Origin: a bacterium
GTDB taxonomy: Bacteria > Cyanobacteriota > Vampirovibrionia > Gastranaerophilales > Gastranaerophilaceae
Reading direction: 5' to 3'
Length of the DNA stretch: 64,000 nucleotides
NCBI GenBank assembly: GCA_017541465.1
Contig: JAFXYZ010000068.1
Coordinates: forward strand, 62,001-126,000
The notes beneath the pieces were generated by a model that saw only the letters and a program-made list of their open reading frames with translations, did not search any database and was not told the origin of the DNA. Positions 47,422-55,985 of this stretch are shown here, in pieces (position 1 is the first letter of the stretch; every line of letters starts with the position of its first letter). The position numbers and the translations under genes are program-made.

Positions 47422-48420
47422 TTATTTTGAAGCATTTTCAACGGCTACGGCAACCGCAACGGTAGCACCTACCATCGGGTTATTACCCATGCCGATGACA
47501 CCCATCATCTCAACGTGGGCAGGAACAGAGCTTGAACCTGCGAACTGAGCATCTGAGTGCATTCTTCCCATTGTATCAGTCATACCGTAGGAAGCAGGGC
47601 CTGCCGCAACGTTGTCGGGGTGAAGTGTTCTTCCCGTTCCGCCGCCTGATGCTACAGAGAAGTATTTCTTGCCGTTTTCCGTGCACCATTTTTTATAAGT
47701 GCCTGCAACAGGATGCTGGAATCTTGTCGGGTTTGTTGAGTTACCGGTAATTGAAACATCAACACCCTCGTGAATCATAATAGCAACACCTTCTGAAACA
47801 TCGTCGGCACCGTAAACTTTAACCTTTGCCTTTTCTCCGTCTGAGAATGGCTGTTCTTTTACGATATTGAGTTTGCCTGTCTTATAGTCATACTGAGTTT
47901 CAACAGATGTAAACCCATTGATTCTTGAAATAATATAAGCGGCATCCTTGCCAAGTCCGTTCAAGATAACTCTCAAAGGAGTTTTTCTGACCTTATTTGC
48001 GTTTCTTGCAATACCAATAGCACCTTCAGCAGCTGCGAAAGATTCGTGACCTGCCAAAAAGCAGAAGCATTGTGTTTCTTCCCTTAAAAGCATTGCAGCA
48101 AGGTTTCCATGCCCGAGACCGACTTTTCTCTGGTCACCGACCGAACCCGGAACTGCAAAAGCCTGCAAGCCCAAACCAATAGCTTCAGCTGCCTCGGCTG
48201 CGGTTTTGATGCCTTTTTTGAGTGCAATAGCGCAGCCTAATGTATAAGCCCAAACTGCGTTTTCAAACGCAATCGGCTGAATACCTTTAACGATTTGCTC
48301 AACATCGATACCCTTTGATAAACAAAGTTCTCTTGTTTCATCAATATTGTTGAAGCCATATTCTTTTAAAGTAATATTTAATTTTTCCTGTCTTCTGTCT
48401 TGTCCTTCAAATGTAGCCAT
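47422..48420 (-). CDS. GGGtGRT family protein
   Basis: A 332-aa protein with the naming motif A-S-G-G-G-T-G-R-T near residue 265 and further glycine-rich conserved parts (G-L-G-H-G-N-L-A-A-M-L, F-L-A-G-H-E-S-F-A-A-A-E-G, G-V-I-G-M-G-N-N-P-M-V-G). No membrane segment. It is usually found next to the NifU-like and C-GCAxxG-C-C genes as here; its biochemical role is not known to me. GGAGAGTACAAA supports the start. It lies 11 bases after the NifU-like gene. Confidence 0.9.
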   Translation of the reverse strand: MATFEGQDRRQEKLNITLKEYGFNNIDETRELCLSKGIDVEQIVKGIQPIAFENAVWAYTLGCAIALKKGIKTAAEAAEAIGLGLQAFAVPGSVGDQRKVGLGHGNLAAMLLREETQCFCFLAGHESFAAAEGAIGIARNANKVRKTPLRVILNGLGKDAAYIISRINGFTSVETQYDYKTGKLNIVKEQPFSDGEKAKVKVYGADDVSEGVAIMIHEGVDVSITGNSTNPTRFQHPVAGTYKKWCTENGKKYFSVASGGGTGRTLHPDNVAAGPASYGMTDTMGRMHSDAQFAGSSSVPAHVEMMGVIGMGNNPMVGATVAVAVAVENASK

Positions 48421-48431
48421 TTTGTACTCTC

Positions 48432-49124
48432 CTATTCTTTTCTCGGATCAATGTACTTAACGGCTTCATCATATCTGCCGTATTTACCGATATTTTTCTC
48501 AAACGCATCCTTCGGCTCAACACCTTTTCTGATTTGCTCCATAACCTTGCCTAAGTGTACAAACTTATAGCCGATGATTTCGTTGTCTTTATCTAAACCT
48601 AAAGAAAGGATATACCCTTCTGCAAGTTCAAGATACCTCGGGCCTTTTTCTTTTGTTGAGAAAATAGTTCCGACCTGAGAGCGAAGTCCTTTGCCTAAAT
48701 CCTCTAAGCCTGCGCCTATCGGAAGTCCGTTTTCAGAAAAAGCGGTTTGAGTTCTTCCGTAAACAATTTGAAGGAACAGTTCTCTCATTGCAACGTTAAT
48801 AGCATCGCATACAAGGTCTGTGTTAAGTGCTTCGAGAAGAGTTTTTCCCGGGAGAATCTCTCCTGCCATAGCAGCAGAGTGTGTCATCCCTGAGCAGCCG
48901 ATAGTTTCAACGAGTGCTTCCTGGATAATTCCGTTTTTAACGTTTAAAGTTAATTTGCATGTTCCCTGCTGGGGTGCACAGCAGCCACACCCATGTGTTA
49001 AGCCTGAAATATCCTTAATTTCTTTGCATTTTGTCCATTGTCCCTCTTGAGGAATAGGAGCAGGTTCACCCTTTACCCCTCTTTTTACGGGGCACATTTC
49101 CTGAACTTCTTTTGTTATTTGCAT
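48432..49124 (-). CDS. NifU-like iron-sulfur cluster scaffold protein
   Basis: A 230-aa cysteine-rich protein: C-P-V-K-R-G, W-T-K-C, H-G-C-G-C-C-A-P-Q-Q-G-T-C, and I-G-C-S-G-M-T-H-S-A-A-M-A-G-E in a NifU N-terminal-like fold. It probably assembles or holds an Fe-S cluster for the partner GGGtGRT protein (inference from context). A TTG at 49136 is in frame, but GGAGGCAAAA places the start at the ATG at 49124. It is the first gene of the three-gene module. Confidence 0.85.
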   Translation of the reverse strand: MQITKEVQEMCPVKRGVKGEPAPIPQEGQWTKCKEIKDISGLTHGCGCCAPQQGTCKLTLNVKNGIIQEALVETIGCSGMTHSAAMAGEILPGKTLLEALNTDLVCDAINVAMRELFLQIVYGRTQTAFSENGLPIGAGLEDLGKGLRSQVGTIFSTKEKGPRYLELAEGYILSLGLDKDNEIIGYKFVHLGKVMEQIRKGVEPKDAFEKNIGKYGRYDEAVKYIDPRKE

Positions 49125-49367
49125 TTTTGCCTCCAATTATGTAATAAAAAATTATTTCGTTATAATGATGCAAAAAAATTGCACCCTACTCTACCAACAA
49201 AATAATTGTACTATAAACACAAATATTTTTTACTATTTTTACCCTGTTTACTCCCCCTTATCTGTAACAAATCCTTAATAATTATTTTCACAAAAAAGCA
49301 ATTTATAAAAAAAATATAACTTTTATATAATACAGGGACATAAAGAGAAAAATACAAAGGACAAAAC

Positions 49368-49619
49368 ATGGCTATTATTGGGGCGAAAGATAAGATTGAC
49401 AGAATGTTAGTGAAAAAGTATGCATCGGTTAAGATGGATAACTACGAATCCAACAAAATGGTAGATGCACAAAAGATGTTAGACACAATGAATGATTATG
49501 CCCAAATGCAACGGGATATGCTTACTCTATGTAATAAATTAAAGGGTGTTTGCGAAGGTGTTACCGCTAAATCAGCATTTTATATGCACTCTAAACCAAG
49601 AGCACCGAAGAAAGCATAA
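49368..49619 (+). CDS. Small helical protein, 83 aa
   Basis: A soluble 83-aa protein, mostly helical (N-K-M-V-D-A-Q-K-M-L-D-T-M-N-D-Y-A-Q-M-Q) with a basic proline-containing end (K-P-R-A-P-K-K-A). AAAGGACAAAAC precedes the ATG. It is monocistronic, with a TATAAT-like box about 40 bases upstream (49327 region). No family recognised. Confidence 0.65.
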   Translation: MAIIGAKDKIDRMLVKKYASVKMDNYESNKMVDAQKMLDTMNDYAQMQRDMLTLCNKLKGVCEGVTAKSAFYMHSKPRAPKKA

Positions 49620-49624
49620 GTTTT

Positions 49625-49650
49625 GTCGTGTTTAACAACACGACCTACAT
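49625..49650. repeat. REP-like hairpin GTCGTGTT/AACACGAC
   Basis: An 8-bp stem with TAAC loop, followed by CTACA, at the junction of convergent genes; it overlaps the stop codon of smpB by a few bases. Same stem as at 31575 inside the phage cluster. Confidence 0.75.
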
Positions 49651-50097
49651 TTTCTTGTTTTTAAAGTTGCGCTGAATATCTCTCTGCTGAGATTTTTTGG
49701 CAATATCTTCACGTTTATCGTAAAGTTTTTTACCTTTAGCAAGCGCTATTTCAACTTTTGCAAAACCTCTTTCTATAAAGACTGAAAGAGGAACTATCGT
49801 ATATTTCTCTTTATTGACTTTTATCTGGAATTTTTCGATTTCTTTTTTCTTTAAAAGAAGTTTTCTAACCCGCTCAGGCTCGTGGTTATAAATATTTCCT
49901 TTGTCATAGGGGCTTATATGACAGCTATAAAGAAGTGCTTCGCCGTTTTCGATTTTAACGAAGCTGTCTTTTAAGTTTATTCCGCCCTGTCTGATTGATT
50001 TAATTTCAGTACCCGTCAAGACCATACCTGCGGTCAGTTTGTCGAAGATATGGTATTCGTGGAAGGCTTTTCTGTTTGTCGTAATTGTCTTGCCCAT
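49645..50097 (-). CDS. smpB: SsrA-binding protein
   Basis: A 150-aa tmRNA-binding protein for ribosome rescue. It starts with N-R-K-A-F-H-E-Y-H-I, has G-M-V-L-T-G-T-E-I-K-S-I-R-Q-G and D-S-F-V-K, L-S-C-H-I-S-P-Y-D-K-G-N, and the C-terminal basic tail (K-K-L-Y-D-K-R-E-D-I-A-K-K) that enters the decoding site. The tmRNA gene itself is not in the window. It follows the membrane glycosyltransferase by 28 bases. Confidence 0.96.
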   Translation of the reverse strand: MGKTITTNRKAFHEYHIFDKLTAGMVLTGTEIKSIRQGGINLKDSFVKIENGEALLYSCHISPYDKGNIYNHEPERVRKLLLKKKEIEKFQIKVNKEKYTIVPLSVFIERGFAKVEIALAKGKKLYDKREDIAKKSQQRDIQRNFKNKKM

Positions 50098-50125
50098 AGT
50101 AAAAATATTATATCATAAGAAAAAA

Positions 50126-52318
50126 TTATCGCCTGCGGTAAACTATCAAATCCGCATTATCTTTTTTTCTTTCTGCCTCGGGAATTAAATCGTAATACTT
50201 GTTACTCGGAATAAACGCATCAATATAATACCCGAGTTCATCAAGCTGTTCAATGGGTGTCTGGCACTTCACAAGTGTCGGAATTGCATCTGAATCAATA
50301 TTTATCGGGGAATATCTGTAATTCTGGTAAAAACACCCGACACCGTTTTCCCTGTCAAAATAAATCTTCAGCCCTGAAGGCAAAACTGCTGAATTTTCTT
50401 TTGAATTAAATTTTTTAATATAAGGTGAAATCTGGTGAAGAGTATGAACGATAATTGCGTCATAATCCCTCAGATTAATGCCTTTTAAATCCTCAAAATC
50501 AAGAAAATCTATTTTATACCCGTAAAGTCTTAATAAATCAACAGGAACGATATAATCACCATAGTTAGAAAAATATGCCGTTCTTTTTGGTTTTGTCTGA
50601 ACAAGATACTTCCTCAGCCTGCAAAAATTCAGCTCGTCACCCGAATACGTAAGAACACTCGAACGCATTTTATCCCGAAGAATATGAATATTCGGGGTTT
50701 CACGAAACGCATTGAACATCTTCTTAACGTCTCTGTAGGGGCTCAGCTGGGAAACAAAAATCAGATAATAAGAAGCGACTACAATTAAAAGCCATTTATA
50801 AACATTTTTATATGATTTCAGATATGTAAACACCAAAACAGGCATGCTCATAACCGCAAACGTGGTTAAGTATCTTGAATTATACCCTGTATAAATCATC
50901 ACTCCCGCAAACAACAATATATTAAAGATATAAGCAAGCCCGATTACCCCTATAAGCGACTTATTATTTCTGCTCTTCTTTTTAAATCTGCGAAACGAAA
51001 TGATAAGAGAGGGGAAGAAGGCTAAAATACCCAAAATTCCCATACCGACTTTTGTTTCAAGCAAAAAGATATTTGTCTTTATAATATCGGTATCGGGGAA
51101 CTGCATGGAGGTGAAAGTATCAGTGTGAACACCTATTAAAAGATGGCAGATTTCGCACAACTGTCTTGCAAATTCATTGAAAACCCCCATAAAATTTATC
51201 CCCGAAAAATCGGCGACTATCATAAAGAAATATTTTATAAGGTTTGACAAATACCCTTTTATTCCGCCCCTGAACCTGTTTATCTCATACTGGGCGCTTG
51301 TCGTTACAAAATCATTAAAATGAATATAGTTTAAAATGTAATTATAAGCTGAAAAAACAATAAAATTAAGGAAAAAGAAAAGAGAAAATTTCAGAATGGG
51401 TTTATAAAAATTCTTTTTATTATAAATAAATGAAAGATAAAGCATAATTAGTGCAACAGAAGGAAGTGCAATTATTGCGGTTGTTTTAACCCCGCAGTCA
51501 AGCGCAAGCGCAAGCGAGGAAATAAACAAAAGCAAATTCTTATTATGTTTAACTCCTGCATAGAAAAGATAAATAGCGGTTAAGAGCAAAGAGCCGACAA
51601 ACATATTCGTATCAAGGCTCGTTGTCTCAATAACTATAAACGCAAAAGCGGAGGCAATAAAAACAGTCCAGAGCCTTTTTCTCACGCAAAACCCGAGTTC
51701 ACCCAAAAAGCAATAGAGAACGGTAATCAGATTTATATACCCGAAATACGGGAGCATCCCTAAAGCGACATCTGATTTTAAGAACAAAATCACCCAGGCA
51801 AAAAAGAGTTCAGAGTTAATCGGCATCGAAAGCATACGGGGATCAATGGTCGAAAAATGCTCAAGAGAACCCTGATATACCCAGCTGACGGCACGGGGAA
51901 CGTGATATACCATCGCATCTGATATTGCAACAGGCGAAATCAAAGAAATTATAAACGCAAGGAGAATAAAAAAGGATAGTGCAACAAGCCCTATAATTAA
52001 TGTTTTATCCCGCTTCACCGCCTTATTTATATCAGAAAAAAAGCCCTTTAAATCAGGCACAAAGACAGGAATGTTTTTAACTCTTAAAAGGACAACGGAA
52101 GAGAGCAAAAATAAGAAATTAACCGCCAAACAGTTTATCTCTGAAATACCTTTAAACAAAGATAATATTTCAAACGACAAAATAATCTCTGAAAATGCGA
52201 ACAACAGAAGGTAAGATAAAAACGGCTTGGTCTTTATCGGGGAATAATGCTCCGCCATTGACGAAAAAAGGTATGAAGATATAAAAATCATTAAAAAGGA
52301 CAATATAAACAAAAACAT
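50126..52318 (-). CDS. GT-C-type membrane glycosyltransferase
   Basis: A 730-aa polytopic protein with about a dozen hydrophobic segments in the first ~530 residues, then a soluble ~200-residue C-terminal domain. An early loop P-V-A-I-S-D-A-M-V-Y-H-V-P-R-A has the aspartate and histidine pattern of the first external loop of GT-C enzymes, which use lipid-linked sugars; S-T-I-D-P-R-M-L-S-M follows. It probably decorates surface glycan or protein. The acceptor and donor are unknown. It is likely cotranscribed with smpB. Confidence 0.75.
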   Translation of the reverse strand: MFLFILSFLMIFISSYLFSSMAEHYSPIKTKPFLSYLLLFAFSEIILSFEILSLFKGISEINCLAVNFLFLLSSVVLLRVKNIPVFVPDLKGFFSDINKAVKRDKTLIIGLVALSFFILLAFIISLISPVAISDAMVYHVPRAVSWVYQGSLEHFSTIDPRMLSMPINSELFFAWVILFLKSDVALGMLPYFGYINLITVLYCFLGELGFCVRKRLWTVFIASAFAFIVIETTSLDTNMFVGSLLLTAIYLFYAGVKHNKNLLLFISSLALALDCGVKTTAIIALPSVALIMLYLSFIYNKKNFYKPILKFSLFFFLNFIVFSAYNYILNYIHFNDFVTTSAQYEINRFRGGIKGYLSNLIKYFFMIVADFSGINFMGVFNEFARQLCEICHLLIGVHTDTFTSMQFPDTDIIKTNIFLLETKVGMGILGILAFFPSLIISFRRFKKKSRNNKSLIGVIGLAYIFNILLFAGVMIYTGYNSRYLTTFAVMSMPVLVFTYLKSYKNVYKWLLIVVASYYLIFVSQLSPYRDVKKMFNAFRETPNIHILRDKMRSSVLTYSGDELNFCRLRKYLVQTKPKRTAYFSNYGDYIVPVDLLRLYGYKIDFLDFEDLKGINLRDYDAIIVHTLHQISPYIKKFNSKENSAVLPSGLKIYFDRENGVGCFYQNYRYSPINIDSDAIPTLVKCQTPIEQLDELGYYIDAFIPSNKYYDLIPEAERKKDNADLIVYRRR

Positions 52319-52443
52319 AAATTATACTCTCAGGCTAATCATAAATAACTCAAAAACTAATCGACAGAGGAATATACAAACACCGCTCAAAAAAATATTA
52401 TAACACTATACATATTCCACTCTCACTCGTAAACTGTTTAAAT

Positions 52444-52471
52444 GACCGACTTGTCGGTCTTTTTTTTTATC
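52444..52471 (+). terminator. Rho-independent terminator without an upstream plus-strand gene
   Basis: GACCGACTTGTCGGTC followed by T9. The nearest plus-strand gene upstream is over 2.8 kb away; the glycosyltransferase starts on the other strand at 52318. A short RNA may end here. Confidence 0.75.
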
Positions 52472-52556
52472 CTATCATATTTAATCAAAATGAACAATAA
52501 TTGCGCATTATGTTTAACCATGATAATCTTAAAGTTGTTGGTGATATGAGATTGGT

Positions 52557-53594
52557 ATGAAGAATTATATAAAAATAGGATTATCGGTTAGTTTGATAAT
52601 GCTTATTCCGTTAAAAGCAAATGCTCTCGACATTAAAAACAATTATCAGGGTTATGTTGTTCAAAACCAAAGATTTGAAGCTGTTGAAGAAGGGATAAAA
52701 AGCAAATTTAAGGAATATTCAATCACGACAAAACAAATAGAAAATGTCCCGAATGCTTACTACGAAATAACTCCGCAGGGTGAACACTACTACGTTCGTT
52801 TTTACCCTGCTATGCCCGACACGAATATTTATATCGTATCTCAGGATCCTTTTGACCTCATTGATAACAAATTAACTAAAACTCTTGATTCGCTTTCTTA
52901 TTCCTATGATATATTAATCGACAAAAAAGCGCTCAGAGAATATAAACAGGATTTCATAGAACTTGCCCGCTCGGGAGCATTTGATGGTTTCTTCCTTCTT
53001 CCCGATTACATAAAACCTTTAAAGACAACCGTTTCTAATGTAAACGGTTATGTCAACAAAAATCACAAAAGAAAGACACTTGCAGAATATTCACCTGATG
53101 AAAAAGAGATTTATTTAACACTTCTCGATACAAAAGAATATCAGGATGAAAAAGATGGAATAAGAATAGTTTCAAATGAATACAGACTAAAACAAAAAGC
53201 AAACAAATACGTTCACTCGTTTGAGTATAATATTTATAATGAATCCGCTGAGCCGATAACCCTGAAAGAAGTTACGGGAGAGAGCGTACAGTCTTTAAGA
53301 GATGTTGCGACATCAGCACTTGCCGATTTAGACAGATTAAATCTTCTTGACACGGCAGGCACAATCCTTGCAATTCCGACAGGAGGAACGGCACTTGCGC
53401 TGAAGATTCCGAATTATCTCAGAATACTGAAAATGACAAAAGAGGCGAAACGATATACAAAAGGACTGCCGCAAAATATAACAATAGAACAGGGTGAAAA
53501 ACTAAGAATATTAACTCTAAAATCCAAACAAAACCCAAAACCTCTGAACTTTACCTTTGAAAAAGATGGAAAAGAATTTAAAGTTGATTTTTAA
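52557..53594 (+). CDS. Secreted hypothetical protein, 345 aa
   Basis: A Sec signal (K-I-G-L-S-V-S-L-I-M-L-I-P-L-K-A-N-A) precedes a mature protein with repeated beta/alpha patterns (Y-Y-E-I-T-P-Q-G-E-H-Y-Y-V-R-F-Y-P-A). A short glycine-rich hydrophobic segment near 262-277 (G-T-I-L-A-I-P-T-G-G-T-A-L-A-L) might touch a membrane. No known family. It is monocistronic with a terminator. Confidence 0.72.
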   Translation: MKNYIKIGLSVSLIMLIPLKANALDIKNNYQGYVVQNQRFEAVEEGIKSKFKEYSITTKQIENVPNAYYEITPQGEHYYVRFYPAMPDTNIYIVSQDPFDLIDNKLTKTLDSLSYSYDILIDKKALREYKQDFIELARSGAFDGFFLLPDYIKPLKTTVSNVNGYVNKNHKRKTLAEYSPDEKEIYLTLLDTKEYQDEKDGIRIVSNEYRLKQKANKYVHSFEYNIYNESAEPITLKEVTGESVQSLRDVATSALADLDRLNLLDTAGTILAIPTGGTALALKIPNYLRILKMTKEAKRYTKGLPQNITIEQGEKLRILTLKSKQNPKPLNFTFEKDGKEFKVDF

Positions 53595-53636
53595 AACCCC
53601 GTTTCGCTGTTCTCGTTATCCGATTTCAAAGCATAA

Positions 53637-53672
53637 TAAAATCGGAAATGACAAAAGTCATTCCCGATTTTA
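53637..53672 (+). terminator. Rho-independent terminator
   Basis: AAAATCGGAAATGAC pairs with GTCATTCCCGATTTT around AAAA, 43 bases after the stop at 53594. Confidence 0.85.
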
Positions 53673-53758
53673 TGGTGGGAGCAAATAGACAAATTTAGAA
53701 CTTTTTTGTTTAATCAAGAAAATGTTGAAGAATTAAAAACATTTTTATGTCTTTCTAC

Positions 53759-53787
53759 TTGATTTATTGTTCACTATAGTTTACAAT
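53759..53787 (+). promoter_or_regulatory. Promoter of the higBA operon
   Basis: TTGATT, 17 bp, TACAAT at 53782-53787. The ATG at 53794 comes after 6 bases, so the toxin mRNA is probably leaderless. Confidence 0.55.
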
Positions 53788-53788
53788 A
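53765..53788. promoter_or_regulatory. 24-bp palindrome over the promoter (candidate HigA operator)
   Basis: Outer half-sites TATTGT and ACAATA and the central ACTATAGT share one symmetry centre, with only the two pairs between them mismatched. It covers the -10 box. Repressor binding is inferred from the usual autoregulation of HigBA. Confidence 0.55.
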
Positions 53789-53793
53789 TAGAT

Positions 53794-54117
53794 ATGAAAG
53801 AAATATTGTTCTATACATTAGATAATGGCAAAATTCCTGTTCAGGAATGGATAAATTCTCTTGATTCAACTAACAAGGCAAGAATTTATGCAAGGTTAGC
53901 AAGAATACAAGAAGGTAACTTTGGAGATTTTAAAAAACTTGATAGTGAAATATCCGAATTCCGTTTTCAATTTGGAAGCGGTTATCGAATTTATTTTTCT
54001 GAAATTGATAATGTCATTGTATTATTAATCAACGCAGGAGACAAAAAATCACAAACCAACGATATCAAAAAAGCAAAAGAATACTTTAAAATTTGGAGGC
54101 AAAACCAAAATGGCTAA
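53794..54117 (+). CDS. higB: HigB/RelE-family toxin
   Basis: A 107-aa toxin of the phage-derived Gp49-like HigB group: D-N-G-K-I-P-V-Q-E-W-I-N-S-L near the start, A-R-L-A-R-I-Q-E-G-N-F-G-D, F-R-F-Q-F-G-S-G-Y-R-I-Y-F and L-L-I-N-A-G-D-K-K-S-Q near the end. Members cut mRNA on the ribosome. A frame from a TTG at 53767 is longer, but the promoter overlaps it, so I start at 53794. It overlaps the antitoxin by 8 bases. Confidence 0.88.
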   Translation: MKEILFYTLDNGKIPVQEWINSLDSTNKARIYARLARIQEGNFGDFKKLDSEISEFRFQFGSGYRIYFSEIDNVIVLLINAGDKKSQTNDIKKAKEYFKIWRQNQNG

Positions 54118-54415
54118 ATATAAAAATTCAACATCAATAGAAAAAGTAATGGAAGAATATTTAAAAACACCTGAAGATATAAAAGCATATCTCAATGCAG
54201 CCTTGGAACTTTATATAGAAGAAGGTGATTTTAATGCGTTCTATCGTTCCCTTGAATATGTTGTTAAAGCACAGGGAACACTTTCTGAATTTGCAAATAA
54301 AATAGGTCTTTCAAGGACTAATTTATATAATATTTTTCAATCAAAAAAAGAACCTAAAATTCAAACTGTTGCAAAAATATTGAAAGAATTGGGTTTCAGC
54401 CTTCAGGTTGCTTGA
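54110..54415 (+). CDS. higA: HigA-type antitoxin
   Basis: A 101-aa addiction-module antitoxin. The N-terminal ~50 residues contact the toxin (S-I-E-K-V-M-E-E-Y-L-K), and the C-terminal half is an XRE-type helix-turn-helix (L-S-E-F-A-N-K-I-G-L-S-R-T-N-L-Y-N). It should neutralise HigB and repress the operon. The stop overlaps the N-terminal region of the next frame, and the third gene starts 4 bases later, so all three are coupled. Confidence 0.9.
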   Translation: MAKYKNSTSIEKVMEEYLKTPEDIKAYLNAALELYIEEGDFNAFYRSLEYVVKAQGTLSEFANKIGLSRTNLYNIFQSKKEPKIQTVAKILKELGFSLQVA

Positions 54416-54419
54416 AAAT

Positions 54420-55388
54420 ATGAATAAGAAATTTATTGAAAGTTTTAATAATTTTACTTATAAACGAATTGTTTTATTGTTTGTTGTTTTTGCAATTATC
54501 AATATTATAGCAAATTTGCCGTCATTTAATTTTTGTGTCGATATTATTTCTCACTATAAATGGCAGTATTTTTGTTTGTCATTTTGTTTTATTTTTGGTT
54601 TTATATATTTTTCATTTTTTAACAAAAAATCAATTATATTTCTTATAATATCTTTTATAATTTGTCTGATTAATTATTCTGATATAAATAAATTTTATGC
54701 TAAAACTGTTTCTAACAATGATACAGGTATAAAAATTGGATTGTTCAATGTTTTAACTGAAAATGTGAATTATGACTTATTATTAAAAGAAATTGAACAA
54801 AATAATCCTGATATTGTTATATTACAGGAGGTTGATTGGGAATGGCTTGAACATATTGAAAAAATTAAATCGGAATATCCTTATTTCGTTGAATTTCCAA
54901 GAACAGATAATTTTGGAATAGCACTCTATTCAAAACTTAAATTCGAAAATTCAGAAATACTTTCTTGGACACAACATCAACTTCCCGTTATTAAAATCCG
55001 GTCAATATATAATAATTCTCCATTTGAACTCTATGCAATTCATACACTTCCTCCTGTCGGTAAAAAATATATAACAATAAGAAATGAAATGTTAAATAAA
55101 ATTCAGGAAATTGTTACAACTACAAAAACAAATCTTATTTTGTCAGGTGATTGGAATACTACAATATATTCAAATGCTTATAAACAATATATAGCAAAAA
55201 GTGGAATGATAGATGTTCAAAGTTCAAAAGGTTTGCATACAGGAAGTTGGGCAACATATTATATTCCTTTTATGCGTATTCCTTTAGAACATATCGTTGT
55301 AAACAAAGAAATAAAAATTAATTCTTGTTATTTAGGAAATAATTTTAAAAGTGACCATTTGCCTTTGTATGCCATATTAGAATTTTAG
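54420..55388 (+). CDS. Membrane-anchored endonuclease/exonuclease/phosphatase family protein
   Basis: A 322-aa protein. Three hydrophobic segments (~17-36, 45-65, 70-87) precede an EEP domain: I-V-I-L-Q-E-V-D (catalytic Glu), F-G-I-A-L-Y-S, H-T-L-P-P, S-G-D-W-N-T (Asp/Asn), and final K-S-D-H-L-P-L. All hallmark residues are present. The domain should lie outside the membrane, which suggests a phosphodiesterase or lipid/nucleotide target rather than genomic DNA. It is strongly AT-rich, like higBA. The frame starts with a TTG at 54408; the ATG at 54420 is preferred. Confidence 0.82.
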   Translation: MNKKFIESFNNFTYKRIVLLFVVFAIINIIANLPSFNFCVDIISHYKWQYFCLSFCFIFGFIYFSFFNKKSIIFLIISFIICLINYSDINKFYAKTVSNNDTGIKIGLFNVLTENVNYDLLLKEIEQNNPDIVILQEVDWEWLEHIEKIKSEYPYFVEFPRTDNFGIALYSKLKFENSEILSWTQHQLPVIKIRSIYNNSPFELYAIHTLPPVGKKYITIRNEMLNKIQEIVTTTKTNLILSGDWNTTIYSNAYKQYIAKSGMIDVQSSKGLHTGSWATYYIPFMRIPLEHIVVNKEIKINSCYLGNNFKSDHLPLYAILEF

Positions 55389-55458
55389 TTCATATAATTA
55401 AATTAGAAGTTTATTCATTTTCAACTTCTCGAACTTGCAAAACTCAATAAATATAATA

Positions 55459-55490
55459 AAAGACAGGATAAAAACTTATCCTGTCTTTTA
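55459..55490. terminator. Bidirectional terminator
   Basis: AAAAGACAGGATAA pairs with TTATCCTGTCTTTT around AAAC, lying between the EEP gene and the tRNA-Ile, which point at each other. Confidence 0.88.
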
Positions 55491-55567
55491 TGGTGGGCCG
55501 CAATGGACTCGAACCATCGACCTTACGCTTATCAGGCGTACGCTCTAACCACCTGAGCTAGCAGCCC
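55491..55567 (-). tRNA. tRNA-Ile (anticodon GAT)
   Basis: The minus-strand acceptor is GGGCTGC/GCGGCCC with one G-U pair, the anticodon stem TACGC/GCGTA with loop CTGATAA, and the T loop TTCGAGT. The anticodon is GAT, decoding AUC/AUU. The 3' CCA is encoded, unlike the two tRNA-Gln genes. Confidence 0.95.
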
Positions 55568-55634
55568 TCAACAAATTATATTGAAACATAGACATAATTT
55601 AAAATCAACAAAAAATTTTAAAAATTATTGAAAA

Positions 55635-55970
55635 CTACTGTTTCAATGGTCTTAAAAGAATAATTGCATTCAGATTAAGTTGCAAAAAGTCATGTGTTTC
55701 AACTTTTCTGTTCGGAAAATCTCTGTGGATAATCTCACAATCTTTAATTGCTACAAATCTCTTACCGCCGTTTAAAATATCCGATAAAATTCTGTTCTTT
55801 CTGCCTGTCTTTGGCATAAAGACACTTCCTCTAATCTCATAGTCCTTCGTGATTACCAAAATTCTCTCTGACCAAATGCCGTCAAGAAAAGAGGTTGCAC
55901 CAGCAGTATCCTCAGAGCTAAATTGTTCATCATCTATATCAAGTTTTGTAGTTTTCTTCTTTACAGCCAT
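55635..55970 (-). CDS. Small soluble protein at the end of the secretion operon, 111 aa
   Basis: A basic start (M-A-V-K-K-K-T-T-K), an acidic loop, and a beta-rich core (E-R-I-L-V-I-T-K-D-Y-E-I-R-G-S-V-F, R-I-L-S-D-I-L-N, R-F-V-A-I-K-D-C-E-I-I). It resembles a small family of beta proteins found near pilus genes; I cannot name it with certainty. AGAGGTTTAA supports the ATG. It follows gspF by 15 bases, so it probably serves the same machine. Confidence 0.7.
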   Translation of the reverse strand: MAVKKKTTKLDIDDEQFSSEDTAGATSFLDGIWSERILVITKDYEIRGSVFMPKTGRKNRILSDILNGGKRFVAIKDCEIIHRDFPNRKVETHDFLQLNLNAIILLRPLKQ

Positions 55971-55985
55971 TTAAACCTCTATATT

